DNA from: Spirochaetaceae bacterium
GTDB lineage: Bacteria; Spirochaetota; Spirochaetia; SZUA-6; Bin103
DNA: 7,228 nucleotides
Direction: 5' to 3'
Assembly: GCA_028818385.1 (NCBI GenBank)
Contig: JAPPNY010000202.1
Coordinates: forward strand, 1 to 7,228
The position numbers and the translations under genes were made by a program. Positions 1 through 4,852 of this stretch are shown piece by piece. The notes beneath the pieces are model-generated. The model did no database searches. It had not been told where the DNA came from and saw only the letters and a list, made by a program, of their open reading frames with translations. Numbering within the stretch: the first letter of the stretch is position 1; each line of letters starts with the position of its first letter.

Positions 1-135
1 CTGCTGCGCGTGATGACCGCCGTGATGCGCGACGACACCGAGCTGTTCAAGCAGTCCATGGACAACGACAGCTTCAAGCGCTGGATGACCGACACGGTGT
101 TCAGCCTGGCCTACGAGCCGGCAGCCACGCCGTGA
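1..135 (+). CDS. C-terminal end of a truncated-by-window gene, possibly type I restriction HsdR subunit
   Basis: The first 135 bases read open in frame 1 for 44 codons and end in TGA at 133-135; the start lies upstream of the window. The tail contains the segment LFKQSMDNDSFKRWMTDTVF, followed by a short polar end. A pattern of the form 'F-x-DN-x-x-F-x-x-W-x-x-D-x-V-F' near the very C-terminus resembles, from memory, the last residues of type I restriction-modification R (motor/endonuclease) subunits. None of the catalytic motifs is in view, so the assignment rests on that tail alone. Location beside two toxin-antitoxin remnants fits a defence-gene neighbourhood. It could equally be another helicase-like or unknown protein. 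No terminator is visible after the stop. Confidence 0.45.
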   Translation: MLRVMTAVMRDDTELFKQSMDNDSFKRWMTDTVFSLAYEPAATP

Positions 136-168
136 CGAAACCTCGCCTGGAGTCGTCCTTTGGGAGCG

Positions 169-174
169 TAGGAT
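169..174 (+). promoter_or_regulatory. weak candidate -10 box for the DUF433 antitoxin gene
   Basis: TAGGAT lies 32 nt upstream of the antitoxin ATG and keeps the most conserved -10 positions (T1, A2, T6). No convincing -35 hexamer is visible about 17 nt upstream, so this is only a candidate. The downstream Shine-Dalgarno (194-200) is much clearer than the promoter. Confidence 0.25.
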
Positions 175-206
175 GATGGCTGGCGGAACGAACAGGAGGT
201 GACGGT

Positions 207-446
207 ATGACGGACTGGAGCAAGTGCGCCGCAGTGGAAAGCGTGCCCGGCAGGCTCAGCGGGGCTTGGGTGTTCACCCGCACCAGAGTGCCGGTATCCG
301 CTCTGATCGCCAATCTCGCATCGGGAGCTACGGTGAAGGACTTTCTCGAGTGGTTCCCGGGGGTGGAGGAGTGGCAGGTCAAAGCCGTGCTGGAGCACGA
401 GGTCAAGAGCCTGGACGCGAAGGTCAGCGTTGAAAGTCCTGTTTGA
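207..446 (+). CDS. DUF433 family antitoxin (VapB-like)
   Basis: 79-residue protein matching the small DUF433 antitoxins usually paired with DUF5615 PIN-like toxins. The diagnostic core spans about residues 18-65: SGAWVFTRTRVPVSAL, then a G-x-T-V-x-x-FLEWFPGV stretch, then the helix QVKAVLEHE. In the family this protein neutralises the partner nuclease-like toxin, and the N-terminal part is predicted to form a small winged-helix-like DNA-binding fold. The ATG at 207 is set by an excellent Shine-Dalgarno AGGAGGT at 194-200, six nt upstream. Its 3' end overlaps the start of the toxin remnant by 17 nt, the normal antitoxin-first arrangement with translational coupling. Length is typical, so the antitoxin itself looks intact although its toxin is broken. 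Family assignment is strong; neutralising activity is inferred. Confidence 0.85.
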   Translation: MTDWSKCAAVESVPGRLSGAWVFTRTRVPVSALIANLASGATVKDFLEWFPGVEEWQVKAVLEHEVKSLDAKVSVESPV

Positions 447-477
447 CCACGGGACGCCTCACCCCTCCCGGGGGTGA
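430..477 (+). pseudogene. 5' stub of a DUF5615 PIN-like toxin gene, stopped after 15 codons
   Basis: Reading from TTG at 430 gives LKVLFDHGTPHPSRG and then TGA at 475-477. The opening KVLFDHGTP is the signature N-terminus of DUF5615 (PIN-like, Mut7-C-type) toxins, including the first acidic active-site-type aspartate, and these genes normally begin overlapping the end of a DUF433 antitoxin exactly as here. A complete toxin is about 100-115 residues. In all three forward frames downstream (478-600) I find no convincing continuation with the usual later 'TTDxN' segment, so the body appears deleted rather than merely frameshifted. I therefore read it as a decayed toxin, with the antitoxin left behind. 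The alternative, a sequencing error, would have to explain the missing downstream homology too. Confidence 0.7.
459..477 (+). other. 7-bp-stem hairpin spanning the toxin stub stop
   Basis: TCACCCC (459-465) and GGGGTGA (471-477) are perfect reverse complements around a 5-nt loop. Neither strand has a T-tract after the stem, so it is not a standard intrinsic terminator. It sits exactly where the toxin homology ends and includes the premature TGA, so it may be linked to the deletion event or just be a GC-rich coincidence. Confidence 0.4.
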
Positions 478-587
478 CACGGAACCATCATCATCGTGCA
501 GATCCAGCCGTCAGGGGATCTCGGCGGCCCTCGGATGATGGCTCCGAGGAGTCCTCTTCGAGCTGAGGACCGGTGGAGAGAAGAGTG

Positions 588-929
588 TCAGGATACTCTT
601 TGGAGTGAGGACGCGGGCTTGATCCCGGCCGTGAGCCGCCGCTTGTCCGCGGCGATCCTGCGGAAGTCGCACTCCACCTGGATGCCGTGCCAGAACTGGT
701 CCGACTGACCGAAGAAGGCGCCGAAGCGAATGGACATGGCCGGCGTGATCGACCTCCGGCCATGGACGATTTCGTTGATCGCGCGCGGCGCGACTCCGAT
801 CGCGCGACTCATCGCATTCTGCGAGATACCCATCGGCTTGAGGTACTCCTCAAGAAGAATCTCACCGGGCGTGATCGGATCATTCACATCATGTCCATGT
901 TGGTTGTTTCTCGAATGACGTGCGATCAT
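588..929 (-). CDS. higA: HigA-type addiction-module antidote, XRE-family HTH, without a HigB
   Basis: 113-residue protein of the HigA/VapI antidote family. The hallmark [20 protein letters not shown] (residues 18-37 from the ATG) leads into an XRE helix-turn-helix, about residues 34-62, with [11 protein letters not shown] as the recognition-helix end. The [13 protein letters not shown] segment (72-84) is the conserved family tail. In complete modules HigA binds and blocks the HigB mRNA interferase and represses its own operon. Here higB, normally just upstream, is absent: only about 34 nt separate the -10 box from the start. I chose ATG at 929 because AGGAGG (935-940) stands 5 nt from it, against 2 nt for the GTG at 932. 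The first 15 or so residues are longer than in many homologues. It runs convergent to the DUF433 gene and lies downstream of recQ on the same strand with its own promoter. It may be a solitary regulator or a relic. Confidence 0.88.
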   Translation of the reverse strand: MIARHSRNNQHGHDVNDPITPGEILLEEYLKPMGISQNAMSRAIGVAPRAINEIVHGRRSITPAMSIRFGAFFGQSDQFWHGIQVECDFRRIAADKRRLTAGIKPASSLQRVS

Positions 930-962
930 CACGTCCTCCTCGGATTAGTTGGGCGCACTCGT

Positions 963-992
963 ACTATACACCTATAACGTTATAGGGTGCAA
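963..992 (-). promoter_or_regulatory. higA promoter (-35 TTGCAC, 18-bp spacer, -10 TATAGT)
   Basis: On the minus strand TTGCAC (992-987) and TATAGT (968-963) are separated by exactly 18 bp. Four of six -35 bases and five of six -10 bases agree with the sigma-70 consensus. Transcription would begin near 956, leaving a leader of roughly 27 nt that contains AGGAGG at 940-935. The spacer is almost wholly occupied by a perfect palindrome (971-986). This is the most legible promoter in the window. Confidence 0.7.
971..986. promoter_or_regulatory. 16-bp perfect palindromic operator in the higA promoter
   Basis: CCTATAACGTTATAGG is its own reverse complement and fills 16 of the 18 spacer bases between the higA -35 and -10 hexamers. 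A dimeric HTH protein bound here would cover the polymerase site. HigA-family antitoxins are known to repress their own promoters through such palindromes. That HigA itself is the binder is inference from position and symmetry. Confidence 0.7.
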
Positions 993-1074
993 CTAGCCTT
1001 ACGTGTCTATGAGGAGAGCGACGGCGAGCAGCCTTCGTGCGCGCGTGCCAAGCCGATGATGTGTGTTTGGCTCG

Positions 1075-3009
1075 TCACCGTTGAGCGTCCCGCTCCATGC
1101 CGGAGCGCTGCTTCACGATTGCCAAGAGCGCTTCGCCGTAGCGCTCCGCCTTTGCGGGGCCGATACCGTGGACCAGCTCCAGGGTTGCCCGGGAGTCGGG
1201 GCGCAGCACGGCGAGGTGCCGGAGGGTGCGGTCGCTGGCGATGACATAGGGCGGCACCTGCTGCCGGCGTGCCTCCTCGATGCGGAAGGCGCGCAGCGCC
1301 TCGAACAGCTCGAGGCCGGCTTCATCGAGCTCTTCCACCCGGGCGGCTTCGGTCGCTCTACCTGCGCCACGTGGCCGCGTGCCGGCGCTCGATGGCCGGG
1401 CGCGCAGCCTGGGCGGCAGGAGCAGCCGGGCGGGACGCCGGTCGTAGATCACCTCACGACCCTCCTCCGTGACGACCGCGACCGGGCGGTCGCCGCCGTG
1501 GAAGTCGACCCAGCCGGCAGTGACGCAGCGCCGCAGCAGCCGCATCAGCCACTCCTCCGTGTGGTCGCCGAGCGTGCCGAAGGTAGGCGTCCGGTCGAGG
1601 CGGGCGCGCCGCAGCCGCTCGTCCGACGCTCCCTTGAGGAGCTTCACGGCCGCCGTCAGACCGAAGCGGCCGTGGACGCGGGCGACGCCGCAGAGCCCCT
1701 TGCGCACGACGATCGCGGCCTGCTCCGGGTCGTGTCCGTCGTCGTCCGCCAGCCGCAGGCAGACGTCGCAGTGCCCGCAGCCGGCCAGCGTCTCCGCTTC
1801 GTCGCCGAAGTAGCGCAGGATCGCGTCGTGGCGGCAGGCGCCGCCCTCGGCCCAGCGCATCAGCTCCAGGAACAGGTTCCAGTGGTGCTGCGCCACCTCC
1901 GGCGCCACGGGCTGGCCGTCGCCGTTGCGCTCCACCAGGTGGCGGCGCAGCGCCATGTCTCCGGGCGACACGATCAGCAGGCAGACCGCGGGCTCACCGT
2001 CCCGGCCGGCGCGGCCCGCCTCCTGGTAGTACGCTTCCAGCGATCCCGGCGGCGCCAGGTGGGCCACGCAGCGTACGTCCGCCCGGTCGATTCCCATGCC
2101 GAAGGCGTTGGTCGCCACCACGACGTCGAGCTCGCCTGACATGAACGCACGTTGCACGCGCTCGCGCCGGCGGCCGTCCATGCCGGCGTGATACGCCGCC
2201 GTCCGCCAGCCGATCGTCTCCAGGCGGTGCGCCTCTTCCTCCGTGCTCCGGCGCGTAGGCGCGTAGACGATCGCCGTCCCGTTCTGCCGTGCGGGCTCGC
2301 CCAGTGTCTCCGCGAGCACGGCGTCCACGTGCCGCTCCCGTTCCCGCCCGGTCATCACCTCGATTACCCGCAGCGCCAGGTTGGGACGGGCGAAGCCGTG
2401 GATGAGCTGCGGCGTGTCCGCCGGCAGGCCCAGCCGCTCGATGATCTCGTCGCGCACCACCGGCGTCGCCGTGGCAGTGCAGGCCAACACCCGTGCCCCC
2501 GGCAGCAGCTCCACCAGCTCCCCCAGTTGCAGGTAGTCGGGGCGGAAGTCGTGGCCCCAGGAGCTGATACAGTGCGCTTCATCGATGGCGACCAGCGGGC
2601 ACTCCAGGCGAGCCAGCACGGAGCGCAGCCGGTTGGAAGACAGCCGCTCCGGGGCCACGTACACCAGCTTGCAGCGGCCGGCGGCGACCATGCCGAGCCG
2701 CCGTCGCACCTCGTCAGCCGGCAGCGTGCCGGCCAGATACGTGGCCGACACGCCCCGCTGCTTCAGGGCGGCAACCTGGTCGTGCATGAGGGCGATCAGC
2801 GGCGACACCACCACCGTCGTGCCCGGCAGCAGCGCCGCCGGAAGCTGATAGGTCAGGCTCTTTCCGCCCCCGGTCGGCGCCACCAGCAGCAGGCGACCGC
2901 TGCCAAGCAGCAGCTCCATCGCCTCGCGCTGTCCCGGGCGGAACGCGGCAAGTCCGAAGTGCCGCAGGCCCGCGTCCAGATCCACGTTATGGAATGAGTG
3001 CAGACTCAC
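1075..3009 (-). CDS. recQ: ATP-dependent DNA helicase RecQ
   Basis: 644-residue 3'-5' DNA helicase acting in recombination, replication-fork repair and suppression of illegitimate exchange. Motif 0 (FRPGQREA, 23-30) precedes Walker A APTGGGKS (44-51), the DEAH box (143-146) with its aromatic-rich loop SSWGHDFRP, and motif III TATAT (178-182). Lobe 2 shows IVYAPTRRSTE (247-257), VATNAFGMGIDRADVR (298-313) and the arginine-finger motif QEAGRAGRDG (329-338). Four cysteines (392, 411, 414, 417) form the RecQ zinc site, a winged-helix RQC region follows (about 425-520), then an Arg/Pro-rich linker and an HRDC domain (about 560-638), which binds single-stranded DNA. Length is typical of bacterial RecQ (E. 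coli 609). The GTG at 3009 is the first usable start after an in-frame TAA at 3021-3019; only a weak purine-rich stretch precedes it, and a GTG at codon 9 is an alternative. It is divergent from the catabolic cluster. Confidence 0.96.
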   Translation of the reverse strand: MSLHSFHNVDLDAGLRHFGLAAFRPGQREAMELLLGSGRLLLVAPTGGGKSLTYQLPAALLPGTTVVVSPLIALMHDQVAALKQRGVSATYLAGTLPADEVRRRLGMVAAGRCKLVYVAPERLSSNRLRSVLARLECPLVAIDEAHCISSWGHDFRPDYLQLGELVELLPGARVLACTATATPVVRDEIIERLGLPADTPQLIHGFARPNLALRVIEVMTGRERERHVDAVLAETLGEPARQNGTAIVYAPTRRSTEEEAHRLETIGWRTAAYHAGMDGRRRERVQRAFMSGELDVVVATNAFGMGIDRADVRCVAHLAPPGSLEAYYQEAGRAGRDGEPAVCLLIVSPGDMALRRHLVERNGDGQPVAPEVAQHHWNLFLELMRWAEGGACRHDAILRYFGDEAETLAGCGHCDVCLRLADDDGHDPEQAAIVVRKGLCGVARVHGRFGLTAAVKLLKGASDERLRRARLDRTPTFGTLGDHTEEWLMRLLRRCVTAGWVDFHGGDRPVAVVTEEGREVIYDRRPARLLLPPRLRARPSSAGTRPRGAGRATEAARVEELDEAGLELFEALRAFRIEEARRQQVPPYVIASDRTLRHLAVLRPDSRATLELVHGIGPAKAERYGEALLAIVKQRSGMERDAQR

Positions 3010-3021
3010 GCTCTTGCATTA

Positions 3022-3040
3022 ACCATGCGGTACCGATGGT
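3022..3040. promoter_or_regulatory. imperfect inverted repeat, candidate operator between recQ and the dehydrogenase
   Basis: ACCAT (3022-3026) and ATGGT (3036-3040) flank the perfect 8-bp palindrome CGGTACCG (3028-3035), with a single extra G on the left arm. It overlaps the upstream half of the candidate extended -10 of the catabolic genes and lies about 13 bp upstream of the recQ start. That is a suitable place for a sugar-responsive regulator, but none is encoded in the window. Confidence 0.35.
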
Positions 3041-3045
3041 AGAGT
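3037..3045 (+). promoter_or_regulatory. candidate extended -10 promoter of the catabolic cluster
   Basis: TGG followed by TAGAGT fits an extended -10 element (TGn plus TAnnnT). The best upstream -35 candidates are poor: TTAACC at 3019-3024 gives 15 bp spacing and TTGCAT at 3014-3019 gives 20 bp. A start point near 3052 would give a leader of roughly 90 nt before the dehydrogenase GTG. Confidence 0.35.
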
Positions 3046-3082
3046 GAAAGCCACCCCTCGACACCTGAGGAGTTCGACCGCG

Positions 3083-3148
3083 ATGAACCCACTCACGCTA
3101 TCGACCGAGGCGGCCGGGACCGCCGGACGACTGGAGCGCGGCCGGTGA
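3083..3148 (+). CDS. possible 21-residue leader peptide overlapping the dehydrogenase start
   Basis: An ATG at 3083 follows TGAGGAG (3066-3072) by 10 nt and opens a 21-codon frame starting MNPLTLSTEAAG. It ends in TGA at 3146-3148, overlapping the dehydrogenase GTG at 3145 as GTGA. This layout would couple translation of the two. The peptide has no recognisable domain and no run of identical amino-acid codons typical of attenuation. It could simply be an unused frame in a GC-rich leader. Confidence 0.35.
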   Translation: MNPLTLSTEAAGTAGRLERGR

Positions 3149-4323
3149 GCCGCCGCATCGGCGTCGCCGTGATCGGCATGGGCTGGATGGGCTCCGTGCA
3201 CGCCCGCTGCTACCGGCTGGTGCCCCAGCGCTTCCCGGAGCTGGACGTCGACCCGCGCCTGGTGGTGTGCGCGGACAACGTCGGGGCGCGCGCGCAGGAG
3301 GGCGTCACGCGGGCCGGCTTCGAGCGCGCCACCACGGACTGGCGCGAGGCGATCGCCGACCCGGAGGTCGAGATGGTCAACATCACCACCCAGAACGCCC
3401 TCCACAAGCCGGTCGCCCTGGCGGCGATCGAGGCGGGAAAGCACGTCTTCTGTGAGAAGCCGGTCGGCCGCAGCCCGGCGGAAACGGCGGCGATCGCGGC
3501 TGCGGCGCAAGCGGCCGGTGTCATCAGCGGTGTCGGTTACAACTACCGCTGGGCGCCGGTCGTCCAGTACGCGCTGCGCCTGATCGGGGAGGGCCGGCTG
3601 GGGACGATCACCCATTTCCGCGGCCGCTTCCTGGTCGGCTACGCGCGCGACCCGCACGGCGTGCTGTCGTGGCGCTTCGACCGCGAGCAGTCCGGCTCCG
3701 GGGCGGTCGCCGACCTGATGTCGCACGTCGCCGACCTGGCTCACATGCTGGCCGGGCCCGTGGAGCGGCTGGTCGCCAACCGGCACACGTTCATCGCCGA
3801 GCGGCCGCTGCCGACGCCGGGCGAGGGGACGCACTTCTCGGTCAGGCGCGGCGGCCCCACCGGCCCGGTCACCAACGAGGACTACGGCAGCGCGCTGGTC
3901 CAGTTCGCCTGCGGAGCGCAGGGGACCTACGAGGTGTGCCGGGTGATCAACGGCCCCAAGTGCCAGCTCGCCTTCGAGATCTCGGGCACCGGCGGGACGA
4001 TCCTCTGGGACTTCGAGCGCATGAACGAGCTCCAGCTCTACCTGCCGGACGGCACGCCGGAGCGGGACGGCACGGTCTGGGTGCAGGCCGGCCCGGAGCA
4101 TCCGTTCTTCGCCAACTTCAATCCCGGCGCGGCGCTGGGCATGAGCTACGAGGACCTCAAGGTGGTCGAGGCGGCGCAGTTCGCGAAATCCGTGGTCGAG
4201 CGTACACAGCGCGAGCCCGGCCTGGCGGAAGCGGACCGCGTGGGCCAGGTGCTGGCCGCGTTCGACCGCTCGGTCGACTCCGGCGCGTGGGAGACGGTAG
4301 CGCCCGTCCCCGTCCCGGCATGA
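3145..4323 (+). CDS. Gfo/Idh/MocA family NAD(P)-dependent oxidoreductase
   Basis: 392-residue soluble dehydrogenase of the Gfo/Idh/MocA family, which oxidises or reduces hydroxyls on sugars, inositols and related compounds. The N-terminal Rossmann fold shows GMGWMG (11-16). The family's EKP motif lies at 104-106, with Lys105 as the expected catalytic lysine, and GYNYRW at 131-136. The segment D190-LMS-H194-VAD matches the Asp-x-x-x-His spacing of the catalytic pair known in inositol dehydrogenase IolG. The C-terminal domain is the usual alpha/beta substrate-binding half. GTG at 3145 is supported by GGAG at 3133-3136, eight nt upstream, and by the Rossmann strand beginning within a few residues. 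It is 13 nt upstream of the EIIA gene and close to iolD, so an inositol or inositol-like substrate is plausible. The sequence alone does not separate IolG, scyllo-inositol dehydrogenases and other sugar-acting members, so I give no symbol. Confidence 0.9.
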   Translation: MSRRIGVAVIGMGWMGSVHARCYRLVPQRFPELDVDPRLVVCADNVGARAQEGVTRAGFERATTDWREAIADPEVEMVNITTQNALHKPVALAAIEAGKHVFCEKPVGRSPAETAAIAAAAQAAGVISGVGYNYRWAPVVQYALRLIGEGRLGTITHFRGRFLVGYARDPHGVLSWRFDREQSGSGAVADLMSHVADLAHMLAGPVERLVANRHTFIAERPLPTPGEGTHFSVRRGGPTGPVTNEDYGSALVQFACGAQGTYEVCRVINGPKCQLAFEISGTGGTILWDFERMNELQLYLPDGTPERDGTVWVQAGPEHPFFANFNPGAALGMSYEDLKVVEAAQFAKSVVERTQREPGLAEADRVGQVLAAFDRSVDSGAWETVAPVPVPA

Positions 4324-4336
4324 GGGAAGCAGCCGC

Positions 4337-4798
4337 GTGTCGATGAACTTGGCCGATACCATCCCGGCGTCGCGGATCCTGGCTCCGCTGCGGGCAGAGA
4401 CCGATGACGACGCGCTCAGCCGCCTCCTCGCCGCGGTCGCCGCCGACCTGAAGATCCCGGACGCCGCGGGCGTACTGGACCGGCTGCTGCACGAGCCCGT
4501 GCTGCGCGCGGCGCTGGTCGGCCACGGCGCCGCCATCATCCACAGCCGCATCGACAAGCTGCCGCGCTCCGTGACCGCCCTGGGCGTCGCGCCGCCGGGG
4601 ACCTCCTTCCGGTTCGGCGGCGGCTTCCGCTACGTGGTGAGCGTGATCTTCCTGGTCCTCTCGCCGCCGGAACCGCCAGAGCCGCACCTGGAGCTGGTGT
4701 CCGCGATCGCCGGCTTCGTCCGCAACGCCCCGGCGCTGGACGGCCTCAAGGCGGCAACCTCCCCGGCGCAGGCCACGCAGGCGTTGGCCGGCGTCTAA
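4337..4798 (+). CDS. stand-alone PTS EIIA type-2 domain protein (PtsN/fructose-mannitol class)
   Basis: 153-residue protein consisting of one PTS EIIA type-2 domain, in which a histidine is phosphorylated by HPr or its paralogue. The family pattern is clear: N-terminal LADTIPASRILAPL, the conserved GHGAAIIHSR (62-71) with His69 at the phospho-acceptor position, the strand VSVIFLVLSP (101-110), a second conserved histidine in EPHLELV (His117), and a C-terminal helix. The usual GIAIPH reads GAAIIH here, so the proline before His69 is replaced by Ile while the histidine is kept. GTG at 4337 has AGGGAAG (4323-4329) seven nt upstream; an ATG two codons later is the alternative. No EIIB or EIIC gene is beside it, so it may serve as a phosphorylation-dependent regulator of the neighbouring catabolic enzymes rather than in transport. 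The family call is firm; the role is inferred. Confidence 0.82.
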   Translation: MSMNLADTIPASRILAPLRAETDDDALSRLLAAVAADLKIPDAAGVLDRLLHEPVLRAALVGHGAAIIHSRIDKLPRSVTALGVAPPGTSFRFGGGFRYVVSVIFLVLSPPEPPEPHLELVSAIAGFVRNAPALDGLKAATSPAQATQALAGV

Positions 4799-4840
4799 CC
4801 CGACCGTCCGGCATCAATTCCGCGCCGGCGCATGCCGATC

Positions 4841-4846
4841 TATGAT
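4841..4846 (+). promoter_or_regulatory. candidate -10 box giving a leaderless iolD transcript
   Basis: TATGAT matches five of six consensus -10 bases and ends 6 nt before the ATG at 4853, so transcription would start at or beside the A of that ATG. No Shine-Dalgarno precedes either ATG candidate (4832 or 4853), which suits a leaderless message. The -35 region at 17 bp spacing (TTCCGC, 4818-4823) is poor. Confidence 0.5.
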
Positions 4847-4852
4847 CGAGTC

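Noticed and set aside
171..543. 11-bp direct repeat GGATGATGGCT at 171-181 and 533-543 flanking the antitoxin/toxin remnant
   Set aside because: It could mark a deletion or insertion endpoint, but similarity does not extend beyond 11 bp, and repeats of this length are expected by chance several times in a 7-kb window.
687..977. 96-codon plus-strand frame opposite higA
   Set aside because: It is antisense to the HigA HTH, has no recognisable motif, and would run through the higA promoter.
993..1074. Search for a higB remnant or recQ terminator between recQ and the higA promoter
   Set aside because: The 82 bp hold no HigB-like residues in any frame and no stem followed by a T-tract.
1063..2997. 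Two long plus-strand open frames (358 and 281 codons) opposite recQ
   Set aside because: They are antisense shadows of a clear RecQ with all helicase motifs and show no domain signatures of their own.
3010..3060. Possible recQ promoter on the minus strand (GTTAAT just upstream of the GTG)
   Set aside because: The hexamer lacks the two most conserved -10 bases (T1, A2), and no well-spaced -35 is present; recQ transcription signals remain unassigned.
3019..4557. 512-codon open frame on the minus strand opposite the dehydrogenase and EIIA genes
   Set aside because: Composition is Arg/Ala/His-rich with no family motif, and it is antisense to two recognisable proteins. Long antisense frames are expected at this GC content.
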